A DNA stretch of 64,000 nt from Diphasiastrum complanatum (GCA_029204225.1 CM055100.1:2489188-2553187); one strand, 5' to 3'; shown: positions 44,205-56,538, numbered from the stretch's first letter. The notes: a model not told the origin generated them from the letters alone. Translations and numbers: made by a program.

Positions 44205-45026
44205 TGTGAGAAATTGGCAAAAATCTAGCTTGGTATTCTGTATGATAGAAGTTTGTAAGTGAAGCTCGCATGTGTGGAGGATGTTCCCACGTGTGGAGAA
44301 TTGTAAAGTAAATAAAAATGTTTGATATAGGGGTCTCATAGAATTTCATAGTCAAGCATTTAGGTGTAGGATGTTGATAGGGTCAAATTTGGCATAGATG
44401 GCAAATTATCCATTTCCACTTGTAATTCCACTATTGAGCCAAAATAGAGTAGGAGGCCAAAATTGTGCCAATTAGAGTGTAGACAAGTGTAATGATTTTG
44501 TTTGATGAAGTTTAAGAGGTCCAATAGGATTTAGAGGTGGAACCATGAGTGGTCCAATAGAATTTGAGGTTTGCTTGAAAATGGTCCAATAGAATTTAGA
44601 GGTGCATGGATCAATGGTCCAATAGGATTAAGGGTGGCAAAGTGTGGTCCAATCATAGTTAAGCATAGTGGTAGCTCGTGGATCTACTAGTATAATTGTA
44701 CTCCTCATTTGGATCTAATTGATTTTGAGATTGAGTGGATTTTGAGTGTAAGTGATTTTCTAGCTTTCTCTCTCTATCCGAGAGCTATTGATGATTTTCT
44801 CTCTCTTCCCAAGTAGAGCAGCTTGTTTTTACTTAGATTACTTTTAGAACACTTCCCACACGTGTGAGTGAGAGTTGGAAGTGATTGAATGCATGTAGTA
44901 GTGTGTTTTTGCCATAGATTCAAAGATAGATCTTGAATCTCAATCTAGTCTTGATCTTGGTGCATCTACACACCTTAGGAGATCACAAGTACATGTTGTG
45001 GACAGTCCACACGTGTGAAATCAACA
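44205..45026 (+). repeat. D1 3' LTR (822 bp)
   Basis: It begins TGTGAGAAATTGG after the purine tract at about 44191-44204 and ends AATCAACA before the TSD. All five GGTCCAAT repeats are intact (starts 44518, 44551, 44583, 44616, 44646). It differs from the 5' LTR by scattered substitutions and one indel block of about 20 bp. Confidence 0.93.
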
Positions 45027-45608
45027 CTTGATTCAAATTTGAAAATGCCACTCATTTCTTTCATTCCAATAGATAGTTGGCGCTCATATTTCCATTCCAG
45101 AGTGATGATGGCGTTCATAATTGGCGATGGCACCCATATTTTCATTCTCGTGGAAGGAATGCATATGTAAATATTTTGCAATGTTTTCTGATTCGAATTT
45201 GAGGATGGCAGTCATATTCTAGATCTATTGAAAATATTGCCCTTTTTGTAACCAATGGAGAGAATATTTTTGAATTTAGTAACTTATACTGCGAATTGTT
45301 AACAATTTTTAACTGTGACTATAGACATTGGGGTGGCCTTGGGAGTGGTGTGGGCAAGCAAATAAACAATAAACTCAAGTTGCAAATCAGAAATCTAAAT
45401 TGGCCAAAGTTGGACTCACATGATTCATGTGACTTACTTTGTGCTTGCTTAGAACCATTAGCTTGAGTTTGTGGTTATTTAAAGGGCTTGAATTAGAATC
45501 CGAAAGTGTGGCCAATCAGAGTGGAGGGTGACTTTTCGAATCTATAAAAGAGCACCATTTCCTTTGTATTGTATCTTCTATTCTATTTCTAATAACACTC
45601 TACCGGGT

Positions 45609-45730
<122 letters not shown>

Positions 45731-46663
45731 TTTATCTCTTTGTGCTATTCAGCTTGAGGCGAGGTTGCCGCTCCTAGCGACGAACCTCTATACTACACCT
45801 ACGACACACTACAACCACGTGTCAACCCTCGATTGGCTCATGGTACAACCACAAGTGCGAACCCATACACCTGCCACGTGTCAACTTCCTAATGGTCGAA
45901 TGAATCCCACATGTATGATAGTACAGTGTGACACATGTCAGTTCTTAATACATTTGTACAGAACCTCACACAAGCAAAATCCGAGAATATAAGATGGTGA
46001 ATCCACGAGGCCATTTTCACTTTTTTTTGTCGCATTTTCGCTCATATATCGGTTTTCTATGCATCCCTTTAGCTCCCTTATCTGCCATAGTTAGAAGATT
46101 CCAGTGAAGATTTTTCTAACCGATTCTGACTATCATAAAGGATATTAGACAATGGATTCAATCCACCAAACTACAATGGAGAGCATTGACAAATCACAGA
46201 TAAAGGTGCTCCAGAATCTACATTTATCGGGAGCGTCAATGCTAGAGAAGTTGACAAGTAGCAGATTGGCCAACAAGCAGAAACAGAGCCCAACGCCTCA
46301 CCACCATATTTTACAACGAAGGGAATAAATGCATGGCTGAGTCGGCACAAAGACTTGGAGCTACTTGAATCGCAATGTCAGACACTCATAGACGGTGCAT
46401 TGTACTCATAAGCCTATGGCGTGAGAATTAGAGATAGATATAAGACACGTTTAATAAAAATGAGACTAGTTCAATATTTTGAGACTTCAATCAAATTTGG
46501 TAATTATGAGATTTGTTTGTCGAGATTATTCTAATTGAACTCATTCCATGTTTTTTTTAACTCCATTTTCTTTTTGCATAATGTATAAAAAGAACTCCGT
46601 GCAAATGGTGTAAGAAGAACTCCATGCAAATGAATATCAAACAACAATCTCATGCTTGCATGA

Positions 46664-46881
<218 letters not shown>

Positions 46882-47676
46882 AAGATTTTAATGTATTCTC
46901 ATTTTTATTTTTACTTGAATGGGCTTTCTTATTAATTAATAAATTATAGATCATCATTGTTTTTTCTTAGATTGTTTGTTATATATGAATTGTATATTAA
47001 TATTCAATTTGTTTTTATTCTAAAAAATTAGTTTGCATATGTGACAATTATTTCTGATCAAGCAACCATGTTTAAAATATTGTAGTTAAATGGTACATAT
47101 TCATTGTAATAAATAATGCATTACCAATAATTTGTATGTTTTATTTTCAATCTAAGGAAAAATTTATTTGAAGTGCATTCTACCTACAAATAATCTTAAC
47201 ATTCATAACTATAATATTATAGTCAACTAATTGTAAATGAGTAGAAATTTTTTTATATTCATCCATTTTTCATGGGTGTTTATTTAAACAAGTCACAACA
47301 ATGCAAAAATTGTATTTGTTAAACTTTCTAAAAGCTATGATGTGTGCTCCAGCAACACTATCCCTTAGCATGGCATTGTGCAAAAAGATATGACAAATTT
47401 TTTTGAAACCTAGCAGATTCTTGGCAAATTAGGTTTTTTGAAATGGGTGTTGATGGCGCTCATGTGTTGTGGTTGATGACTGGTGATGGCTCTCAGGAAT
47501 AGAATGGAGTGAGTGAGCGTGGTCCCATAGAGCCAAAGATCGCCACAAACGAGTATGTAAACATCAAGATCGCTAGAATTCATCACTAGGAACATGAAAA
47601 AGATTGCATGTCGCTGAGGTGCATGACTTCGTTTTGGGTTGTTTTATAGCCATTGAGGTCAATATTCTAGACAGAA

Positions 47677-47868
47677 GGACTCGGTTTAGATTTTAACCAA
47701 ATAACATGGTCAAGATGTTAACCAGAAGACTCGGTCGAGATATTAACTAGAGGACTCGGTCAAGATGTTAACCAAAGGACCCGATCGAGATGTTAACCAA
47801 GGGACTCGGTCGAGATATGACTGGAGGGCCGATCAAGATCTGACTAGAGGACTCGGTCAAGATTCTGA
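47677..47868. repeat. Degenerate 25-bp minisatellite, about 7-8 units
   Basis: Units of about 23-25 bp carry the pattern GACTCGGTCGAGATGTTAAC with variants such as ACCCGATCGAGATG. Several consecutive units keep a 25-bp period. It ends about 50 bp before the element C insertion site. Confidence 0.85.
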
Positions 47869-47919
47869 TGGGGCAAGGGAGATAGAAGAACGCGAATGGA
47901 GAAGAGAGCATGAATATTG

Positions 47920-48569
47920 TGTGAAAGATTTCAGATCCTTAAGATCCAATCTACTTGAATGATCTTTGGTTAGAAAGAGAAATACACTACCAATTTCACC
48001 AATGTAGAAAAATCAGCATCTACACACAATTTGAGATGCAAACACTAATAGAATTTGATCAAACTTGAATGAAATGATTATGTACTGTTTTTTTCCATAC
48101 AAAACCAGCAAGCTACTGTATATCACACGTGTGGATCCAAAAATAACAAATATAGATCATTCTACACATAGAATTGCAAGCAATCACCAAGATAGTGCAC
48201 CAATGGATAATAGAACCCAAGAGGACCATGTATAAGCATGAAATGAGATAGAGAAGAGAGAAGATGAATCTCTCCACGAGTTACATCCTTTTATAACAGG
48301 TCCAAACCCTATTTGGCCACTTGGCTTTCCCACCAAAATGCTAACCCTACCAATTTTGGGTCTAGATTCAATGTACCCAACTTATTCAAATTGAATCTAC
48401 TCAAACTCGCATTCTATCTTTCCCACACTTTCAAAAAGTGTTTATTCAAATGAAATTTAGACTAATGAACTTTGAAAAGTCAACCTCTAAGTCTAAAACA
48501 AGTTTTGGCCTCAATATGCCAAATATGAAAATATTGCAAAATGTGATGAAACTAGTTGAATCTTTCACA
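47920..48569 (-). repeat. Element C 3' LTR (650 bp)
   Basis: The + strand copy starts TGTGAAAGATTTC and ends AATCTTTCACA. On the minus strand a purine tract (GAAGAGGGAG, at about 48571-48580) lies beside it as the plus-strand primer. Confidence 0.95.
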
Positions 48570-49125
48570 CTCCCTCTTCAACTAGTTTTAGCATAGACTT
48601 TGATAATACTCCAAGTGAAGTCCTATGCTTCATGAACAAGTCTTTTCCCAATGCTTTGGTGAAGATATCAGCTACACATTCCCTCGAAGACACATGTTGA
48701 AGCTCCACCTCCTTTGCAATGACTCGCTCCCTCACAAAATAATATTGTATCTCAATATGCTTGCTCCTAGCATGAAAGATAGGATTGGATGCCATTCTTT
48801 GGGCTGATTGATTGTCACAAAAGATGATTGGGCTCTCTGAAAAATCCAGCAAGTGAATATCCTTGATCATCCTTTTGATCCAGACCATCTCCTTTGTGCA
48901 ATGTGTAAGAGCTTTGTACTCGGCCTCACTAGATGATAATGAGATAGTGGCTTGTTTCTTTGACATCCATGATATAGCTCCATCACCTATGAAAATACAA
49001 TAAGCACTAATAGATTTCCTATCCATTACATCTCCAGCATAGTCCAAATCTGAAAATCCAGAAAGATTAGGTGATGATCCCTCATACAATATGCCAAAAT
49101 CTCGAGTTCCAATGATGTACCTCAA
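48565..49125 (-). CDS. Element C RNase H
   Basis: The open frame encodes copia RNase H: LDYAGDVMDRKSIS, ISWMSKKQATISLSSSEAEYKAL, FCDNQSAQRMA, HARSKHIEIQYYFVRE and ADIFTKALGKDL. The acidic residues Asp, Glu and Asp are present, although the first motif reads DLDY rather than DSDY. It is the tail of a polyprotein. Its usual N-terminal partner RT is not present upstream, so the ATG is not a natural start. Confidence 0.88.
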   Translation of the reverse strand: MRYIIGTRDFGILYEGSSPNLSGFSDLDYAGDVMDRKSISAYCIFIGDGAISWMSKKQATISLSSSEAEYKALTHCTKEMVWIKRMIKDIHLLDFSESPIIFCDNQSAQRMASNPIFHARSKHIEIQYYFVRERVIAKEVELQHVSSRECVADIFTKALGKDLFMKHRTSLGVLSKSMLKLVEEGV

Positions 49126-49136
49126 AACTCGCTTTC

Positions 49137-49990
49137 CTAGCTTCCAATGCTCCTAGCATAGTTTTTGCCAATAGAACTTTGATCCATCATAAGAATGATC
49201 TTTTTCCTAAGAATAGATCTCCTTTCAATGATCATGTAATGCTCAAAATAGAAACAACCATAATTGATATAGAGAATAGTGTCCACTTGGGATGCTTCAC
49301 TATTTCTTACATCAGTTTTACATATCAAGATGTGACTAGAACATGAAGAATCAATTAGAATGTAAATGAAATGATTCCACCATGCTTCCAACTCTGAACT
49401 CTCTAGAAAAATACAGAAAACAAACAATAAATGTGAGTGATTAACTTTTGCTTGCATGTCTCCTCCTCCTTTGTCCTTTGTTGCCTTGTATCCACCATGA
49501 TACTCCATGAATGAGCCTCCACCTTCATCTTGCCTCAAGATGCCATCATACCTTGATGACTTGACCATGAATGAGTGACATAATGAACCTCCAATATCAG
49601 CCAAGAATGCTAGTACAAATCCAACATCAAAACAATGCTCACCAATGTAGCTAGTTTTACCATATCTTGACAATTTGCACACATCCACATGAAATTGCTC
49701 AAACATGAGATAGAACAAGTAAAGTAAACTTGAACAACACTTCCTTGCTGCTCCTTTGAACTTACTTGAGTCTTCAATATGCTGTAAAAATAGATCCATA
49801 ACACCTTTGCCAATTACCTCTCCTTTGATGCTCTTGACTAGCTCCAAATTGCCAACTTCCCTTTTGAATAGTTGAAGCCCTTTGAGATCAACCTCTTAAT
49901 CTTCAACTTGACCATCAAAGTCATTGAACAAAATTTGTTTTCTAGATCCATTACTTGATTTTACAGAAAGATAATATCCATCCGCTTGCA
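49137..49990 (-). other. Unrelated segment replacing RT in element C
   Basis: Between the pre-RT motif (EYRSLMKSGT, ending near 50030) and the HWKLGKRVLRY block of RNase H there is no RT motif. Instead a frame of 236 codons (49847-49137) is open. It is Cys- and Ser-rich, with GEHCFDVGFVLAFLADIGGS and SEASQVDTILYINYG. I do not recognise it. A run of about 23 bases around AGTGAAGCATCC and AAGTGGACACT also occurs in the D family at about 43700. It may be captured or non-coding DNA. Confidence 0.5.
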
Positions 49991-50030
49991 TAGCTCCATG
50001 TACACAAGAAGATCCTCCAAAAGATGTTCC

Positions 50031-50962
50031 ACTCTTCATAAGAGATCGATACTCAAGATCCATTGGTTGGATCCACTCCTCTTCTTTCCTTGCTTGATCT
50101 ACACTTGTAGGCTCATCCAAAGAGGTTAGGAAAGCAACATAATTTCCAGAAACTACTTGCTTACCCTTTTGATCATATGTGAGCCTTGAAGGTACTTGTC
50201 TTTCTCTTGATGTTCTCCTTGGCTTTTGACTTGATGAAGGTCCATCATCACCACCATCCAAAGTAGGTCCTTCTCATCAACATCAAGAATGTTAGATCCA
50301 TCTACTTTACCATCAATCATGCTTGAAGACACCTTTGGAATATTTCCCTCATCAGAAATGACATCTCTACCAACAATCACTTTGTTAGTAGAAGGAATGT
50401 AAACCTTGTAGGCTTTACTCACCTCACTATATCCAACAAAAATACCTCTTCTTGAAGATGGATCCTCCTTGGTCCTATCATCAAGAGTAATGTTGACATA
50501 GCATGTGCATCCAAAGGTTCTTAGAAAGTTGACACTCGGCCTCCTCTTGAATAGCATCTCAAAAGGTGTCCTTCCATCCAAAATAGCACTCCGCCACCTA
50601 TTGCACAAGAAATTGGCACACAACAAAGCTTGATCCCAAAATGGATCGTCAAGATTAGCACTTAACCTCATAGCTTTAGCACTTTCACATAAAGTTCTAT
50701 TCTTCCTTTCAGCCACTCCATTTTGTTGTGGGGTCCTTGATGTTGTATACTCCCTCTTGATCCCATGCTCATCACAAAAGGACTTGAACTTGTTAGATAT
50801 GTACTCACCACCATTGTCACCTCTCAAGCACTTGATCTTTGTGGAAAATTGGTTCTCCCTTGCATTCTTGAACTTGACAAAGACATCATGCACTTCATCC
50901 TTGCTCTTTAGTAGATAGATCCAACAAAATCTACTAAAATCATCAATGAATGTTACATACAT
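50031..50962 (-). pseudogene. Element C integrase core and C-terminus
   Basis: A frame from 50962 begins MYVTFIDDFSRFCWIYLL and continues with KIKCLRGDNGGEY (second Asp), TPQQNGVAERKNRTL (catalytic Glu), TPFEMLFKRRPSVNFLRTFGC and VGYSEVSKAYKVY. NKVIVGRDVISDE follows. A shift near 50250 leads to the linker RTSRERQVPSRL and the pre-RT motif EEEWIQPMDLEYRSLM. The first Asp lies in the previous frame, one base shift away at about 50970. Confidence 0.88.
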
Positions 50963-52506
50963 CTTAGCTCCACTATTGCTAATGTAGTAAATCCATGAAT
51001 ATCCGAACGTACAAGTTGAAAAGGCTTTGTAGATCTAGAGATAGATCTAGTATAAGGTAGTCTATGTGACTTAGACAAAGCACAAGACTCACAAACATGC
51101 TTGTCATTACTTAAGGAATTTGGAAGACCAATCACAACCTTCTTCCTTGCCATTACCTCCAATGACTTGAAGTTGAGGTGTCCCATCCTTTTGTGCCAAA
51201 CCTCTTGAATAGAAATTTGCTCCCTTGCAACACATCCAACTTGGTTAGCAATAACACAAGCATCAAGTTTGAACAACTTCCCTTGACTTTTACCTTTTCC
51301 AATCAAGACATCCTTCCTTTTGATCAAACAAGCATCTCCATCAAACTCCACCTTGAGGCCCTTACTTAGCATTTGACTCACACTAAGCAAATTCTTGGTA
51401 ATAGATGGAATAAACAAGACATCCTCCAAATGAACATTTCTGTTTGTAGAGAGAGAAATAGGAATTGTGCCAATCCCTTTGATTGCACACTCACCATCAT
51501 TGGCCGTGTAGATCACCCTCCTATTATCTCCATATGCCAACAAAGAAGTGAAGTACTCTTTGTGAAAGGTCATGTGTGAACTTGCTCCATTATCAATCCA
51601 CCAAGGATCTAGATCTCCATCATTAGCAAGCATACATGAAGACATCACAAAAGCATCATCATTTGCATCTTGCACATCCAAACCATCCTCATCAAGAGTA
51701 AGATTACCTTGCTTGTCTCCTTGATCTCTCTTCTTCTTGTAGCACTGACTTGCAAAGTGTCCTTTGATGCCACAATAGAAGCACTTGAGCTTTGATCTAT
51801 CCTTCTTTTTGTCACTTGAAGAAGCATCCACTTGATCTTGCCCTTTAGACCACTTGCTTTTGGTTTTGCCCTTGAATTTGCCCTTTGTGAACATAGCATC
51901 CTCTTGAAGTGTCGATGTAAATCCACCTCTTGCTTGAAGCCTATATTCCTCATTGATCAAGGTCTCTTGAAGATCCATCACACTTGGCAAAGTCTTTTGA
52001 ATAGCAATACTTTGAACAATGTTAGCATGAGCATCCAACAAGCCATTAAGAATCACTTGAATAAGCTCTCCTTCCTTAATGCTTTCATCTATGCAAGCTA
52101 ACTCATCATTCAATGCTTTCATTTTTAAAACAAAAGTACTCGGACTTTCTTCATTCTTTTGCAAACAAGAAAAGATTTGCCTTCTTAGAGTCAACACTCT
52201 AGAAGTAGACTTGGATTCATAAAGCTTCTTCAATGAATTCCAAGCTTCCAAAGATGATGTGCACTTACCAACTTCCTTGAGAAGTTCATTGGTAGCATTC
52301 ATCTTTATCATGTGTAGAGCCTTCTTGGCCCTCTTGTCATACCTCAATTGATCTTGTTGTGTTGCTGGTCTGTCCTCCAAGCCTACAACAATATCCAAAA
52401 CATCATTCATCTCAAGAAGTGACTCCATCCTTACTTTCCATAATGAATAGTTACTTGAGGTAAGCCTATCATTGGCTTCCAACATGACTCCAATTGAGGT
52501 TGCCAT
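50953..52506 (-). CDS. Element C gag-protease-integrase N-terminus
   Basis: The 517-codon frame starts at 52506. Gag covers about residues 1-225, with LTSSNYSLWK near residue 15 and LACIDESIKEGELIQVILNGL near 136. The zinc knuckle CFYCGIKGHFASQC lies at 242-255. The protease has WWIDNGASSH with D305-N-G in place of the usual D-S-G. The integrase zinc domain is at H438, H443, C472 and C475, and SDIHG near 501 holds the first catalytic Asp. It ends at a frameshift just after. Gag would form particles; protease and integrase would mature and insert the element. Confidence 0.92.
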   Translation of the reverse strand: MATSIGVMLEANDRLTSSNYSLWKVRMESLLEMNDVLDIVVGLEDRPATQQDQLRYDKRAKKALHMIKMNATNELLKEVGKCTSSLEAWNSLKKLYESKSTSRVLTLRRQIFSCLQKNEESPSTFVLKMKALNDELACIDESIKEGELIQVILNGLLDAHANIVQSIAIQKTLPSVMDLQETLINEEYRLQARGGFTSTLQEDAMFTKGKFKGKTKSKWSKGQDQVDASSSDKKKDRSKLKCFYCGIKGHFASQCYKKKRDQGDKQGNLTLDEDGLDVQDANDDAFVMSSCMLANDGDLDPWWIDNGASSHMTFHKEYFTSLLAYGDNRRVIYTANDGECAIKGIGTIPISLSTNRNVHLEDVLFIPSITKNLLSVSQMLSKGLKVEFDGDACLIKRKDVLIGKGKSQGKLFKLDACVIANQVGCVAREQISIQEVWHKRMGHLNFKSLEVMARKKVVIGLPNSLSNDKHVCESCALSKSHRLPYTRSISRSTKPFQLVRSDIHGFTTLAIVELRCM

Positions 52507-53084
52507 GTAGCAATGACCTGATCTTCTCTTTCAACCTGATTTAATGCACAAAGCACTCCTTTGAACAACAACAAATGCTTTCAAAAGAAATCACCAAGAT
52601 TTGAAACTATCTCACAAATTCTCTTCTAGCACTTATCCAAGCAAATCAACACATAGAATCATGGAATCTTGATCAACCTATGATTTATACTCAATCTAAT
52701 GACTTTTGCCACTTCCTAATATGAAACTCACTCAAATGAAGTCCAGCAACCTCAGATCCAATCAAAATTAGGGTTTTGACAAAATCACAAAAAATTGACT
52801 ATTCCAAATCTACATGCAAATGCTGAAAATTTGATATGCAATCTATAAGCCACCACTTAGGCTGAACCAATGATCCAAAAATCGGCCAAATCCAGTATGT
52901 GAATTCAAAAATCAGAATTGAACAAGTATATTGACCTATTTAGTGTTTTGATCTACAAAAGATCCAATCTACAAAAGCAAAAAATCCGATTTTGGTGTAG
53001 AATCCTCTCTAGCATGCTCTAGACTTGATATCTTCACCAAATCATTGATAGATCTGATTTCCTCCATAATAACCTGAAACACAA

Positions 53085-53096
53085 GCTTTGATACCA
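53085..53096 (-). other. Element C primer binding site
   Basis: Minus-strand TGGTATCAAAGC adjoins the 5' LTR and differs from the standard initiator-Met copia site by one base. Confidence 0.85.
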
Positions 53097-53746
53097 TGTG
53101 AAAGATTTCAGATCCTTAAGATCCAATCTACTTGAATGATCTTTGGTTAGAAAGAGAAATACACTACCAATTTCACCAATGTAGAAAAATCAGCATCTAC
53201 ACACAATTTGAGATGCAAACACTAATAGAACTTGATCAAACTTGAATGAAATGATTATGTACTATTGTTGTCCATACAAAACCAGCAAGCTACTGTATTT
53301 CACATGTGTGGATCCAAAAATAACAAATATAGATCATTCTACACATAGAATTGCAAGCAATCACCAAGATAGTGCACCAATGGATAGTAGAACCCAAGAG
53401 AACCATGTATAAGCATGAAATGAGATAGAGAAGAGAGAAGATGACTCTCTCCATGAGTTACATCCTTTTATAATAGGTCCAAACCCTATTTGGCCACTTG
53501 GCTTTCCCACCAAAATGCTAACCCTACCAATTTTGGGTCTAGATTCAATGTACCCAACTTATTCGAATTGAATCTACTCAAAGTCGCATTCTATCTTTCC
53601 CACACTTTCAAAAAGTGTTTATTCAAATGAATTTTAGACTAATGAACTTTGAAAAGTCAACCTCTAGGTCTAAAACAAGTTTTGGCCTCAATATGCCAAA
53701 TATGGAAATATTGCAAAATGTGATGAAACTAGTTGAATCTTTCACA
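53097..53746 (-). repeat. Element C 5' LTR (650 bp)
   Basis: Same length and ends as the 3' LTR. It is followed on the + strand by the TSD copy TATTG. Confidence 0.95.
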
Positions 53747-53751
53747 TATTG

Positions 53752-54774
53752 CAAAACAGCTCTCCCATTCTAATCGGCTGCTAGGTGCAAAAACAGTCTA
53801 ATAGACAGCTTATGCTAGATGTAATCGCAGCTTCAAGTGTTCTAATTGCCCAACAGGATCTTAAAAATTAATTCAAACTCTAAAATAAGAGTACAGTCCA
53901 CCAAAGAGATTAGAGATGGTTTGTGTGTGGTGCTACTGAAATCAGATTCAATGTGAAGTATAGTTCTAAAGTAAAAGGAAGAGCGGCATGATATCGCGAG
54001 TTCCTCAAGCGTCAAAGACGACCATCGGCTGATTAGAAACTCAAGAAAATGCAAAAAATCTGAAGCTATTGAAATCATAGTGTATTTCTACAAACTGTTG
54101 AAAAAGTAATGTATTTCTACAGACTTGTTTTAAATGCAAGTTTTGTGGAAGTCGTTGAAGATGGCCAAGTCTTCAATGACTTCACATCTGAACTTTGAAA
54201 CTATGACAGGATTGATTACCCTTTCTTGGAGATCAGTCGGAAGCCCATTGTAGACGTTCTTCAAATAAATTGGCTGTCTAAGTTTGTGATTCCTGCAGGT
54301 ATCAGATGAGCAGACATAGGTCCTCTGTGTAACCTTTCAAATTAGAGTAATTAAGTATCTACAACTCATTTGATGTCCTGTCTATTTCCATAGGTTTCTC
54401 TCGACATCACCCACTAGCCAGAACAGATAATTACCAGAGTGGCAGATTAGCCACGACCTAGAGTGTATCTACTGACATCGTGCCATTAGATCAAACATCT
54501 GTACTTTTGGGTACTTGTATGACCTTGCTGGTCCTTCATGGAGCGTGAGAGCAGAAAAGGTTTCATGACGTTTTTCGTGTAGCATCATTGGTTTCGTTTT
54601 CGTCGCCTAACTCTCTCGTGTTCAACCGCAAAAGATTCTCGTTCGCAAATCTTTCGTGTTCATGTCTCCTCATCAGGTATTCGTGAAACTTTCGTGCTTC
54701 GTGTCTCTTGACTTTCGTGTTCACGAACATTTTCGTCAGCTAAAAGCTAGCAAAGCTTTGTAAATAGAAACGTT
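53752..54774 (-). repeat. Probable 3' LTR region of copia A2
   Basis: It lies downstream of A2 RNase H on the minus strand and shares blocks with the A1 LTR region at 25.3-25.5 kb, such as GCAGATTAGCCA and ATCTACAACT. LTR ends cannot be fixed. The leftmost part may be the flank into which element C inserted. Confidence 0.4.
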
Positions 54775-55300
54775 TTATTTCTTCAACTCCCTCTCAAAGC
54801 ATGATAGCTTTACGATCCCAAGACTATTCCTCTGTCTCTCAAAAAGTCCTTTGTATAGGGGTTCGGTGAAGATGTCAGCAATCATGTCTTTCGTTCTGAT
54901 GAAGGTGGTCTGCAGCATCTTCTTTTCAATTAGATCCCTGATCAAGTGATACTTGATCTCTATGTGTTTTGTTCTGAAATGGAACACAAGATCTTTCGTC
55001 AGATGTATTGCAGAGGTGTTATCCATCTGCAAGACTAGAGGCTCGTTTCTTGTTTCGTCCAATTCGTCCAGGAACTGCCTTAGCCAGATTATCTCGTTGG
55101 CCATCTTTGTTGCTACAACATATTCTACTTCGCAAGATGATTGGGCCACAATGGTCTGCTTCTTGCTGACCCAGAGAACTGCTACTCCTGATGCGATGGT
55201 GCTTCCTCCTAAGACGCTTTTACAATCGTCCTTGAGAGATGCCCAGTTAGCATCTTGAAATCTACATCACGACAATAACACAAGCCATAATCCCTCGTTA
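54775..55300 (-). pseudogene. Copia A2 RNase H
   Basis: MAQSSCEVEYVVATKMANEI is followed by LRQFLDEL, QMDNTSAIHLTKD, RTKHIEIKYHLIRDLI and MIADIFTEPLYKG. The usual TKALDKG block is changed to TEPLYKG. The first acidic motif is in a broken frame near 55270. It probably has no activity. Confidence 0.82.
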
Positions 55301-55369
55301 ATTGTAGATATTGCAAAATTCATTTTGTAATCTTCCAATGTGTCGAGCCTAGATTCGTGCATAATCGGC

Positions 55370-56290
55370 TCATCCTGAATACTGCATAGGCAATGTCAGG
55401 TCATGTGTTGCCTGCAAGTACATCAATGATCCTATCAGCTTCCTGTAAGGTGTGAGCTGCATTTGTTCTCTCTCTTCCTTAGTCTTCGGATAGTCATCAT
55501 TTGTCAGCACCATCCCTACGAGCATTGGAGTATTCGCTCCTTTGTAGCTCACCATCCCAAAATCCTCTAGAATCTTCTGGGTGTATCTAGACTGGTGAAG
55601 GTATAGCTTACCTCCCTCATATTCCCTTTCAATCTGTAAGCCTAGGTAACATTTGGCTTCTCCCAGATTCACGATCTCAAAATGTTTCGAGATGTTTGTC
55701 TTTACTTCAATAATCAGCTGCTCACTCCTACAAAGTATTAGAGTGTTGTCCATATACATAGCCACAATGATGATCTGCCCATCTATAATTCTGACATACA
55801 CATTAGAATCAGCCAACAGAGGCTTGAATCCTAATAATTTTAGGGCTTGATCTTTCTTCTTGTACCATTGTTGGGTTGATTGTTTCAGACCGTAGATACT
55901 TCTATGCATTCTGCATGCATAGTCAGGAAGTGAATTTGAGACATATCCTGGGAGTTGATGATCTATATAGACCTCTTCGTCTACCTTTCCATGCAAGAAG
56001 GCTGTCTTCTCATCCACAATGTGGATCATGAGGTCATAAGCTACTACATATGCAAATAACAGACGTAGGGATGAATGTCTGACGACAAGAGAGAAGGTTT
56101 CAAAGTAGTCAATACCATATCTCTGAGAGATTCCCTTCGCAACCAGTCTTGTCTTGTATTTTGAGACACTCCCATTTGGTCCATACTTGAGTTTGAAAAC
56201 CCATTTGCATTTGACAGTCTTGCGCTTATGTGGTAATGGCTGCAACGTCCATACTTGGTTTTTCCTCATGGACTCCATTTCTTCGTTCAT
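55370..56290 (-). pseudogene. Copia A2 reverse transcriptase with altered catalytic motif
   Basis: A 306-codon frame is open over most of RT: MNEEMESMRKNQVWTL, KCKWVFKLKYGPNGS, TRLVAKGISQRYGIDYFETF, KTAFLHGKVDEEVYID and IYGLKQSTQQWY. The catalytic box reads YMDNTLIL, with Asn for the second Asp of YVDD. The catalytic Asp of the -DVKTAF- block is also changed (VDEKTAF). The enzyme is almost surely dead. Confidence 0.87.
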
Positions 56291-56538
56291 GTCTTGGATC
56301 CATCTCTCCTTCTCTGGACATTCAATCGCCTCCTCAAAAGTCTATGGTTCACCACTGAATCCGCAGAACTCTTCTGATGTGGAAGCTGAGCTGCCTGGCA
56401 CATATCTTGCTGGTGCTCTTCATGCTCTTGTCGATCTTCTAGGAGATCCTCTTGGGACAGCAATGCCTTTGTCTTTGTCTGCTCTGCTAGGTCTAGAACT
56501 CTTTTGTCTTCAGATTTATCACTCGAATGGGAAACGAC

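Larger units (their letters stand above)
40096..45026 (+). mobile_element. Copia element D1, complete non-autonomous copy with TSD
   Basis: Two LTRs (40096-40897 and 44205-45026) flank about 3.3 kb. The target-site duplication is CTTGA at 40091-40095 and 45027-45031. A good initiator-Met PBS follows the 5' LTR, and a purine-rich tract precedes the 3' LTR. The interior holds gag, zinc knuckle, protease and a reduced integrase, but no RT or RNase H. The same reduced layout is seen in D2 (59.4-63.5 kb), so the family probably moves with enzymes from another copia element. Confidence 0.93.
47920..53746 (-). mobile_element. Copia element C, complete insertion with TSD but no RT
   Basis: Two LTRs of 650 bp each (47920-48569 and 53097-53746) flank an interior on the minus strand. 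The target-site duplication is TATTG at 47915-47919 and 53747-53751. I count about 17 differences between the LTRs and no indel, so the insertion is fairly young. The interior holds gag, zinc knuckle, protease, integrase and RNase H. The RT segment is replaced by about 0.85 kb of unrelated sequence, so the element cannot be autonomous. Confidence 0.95.
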
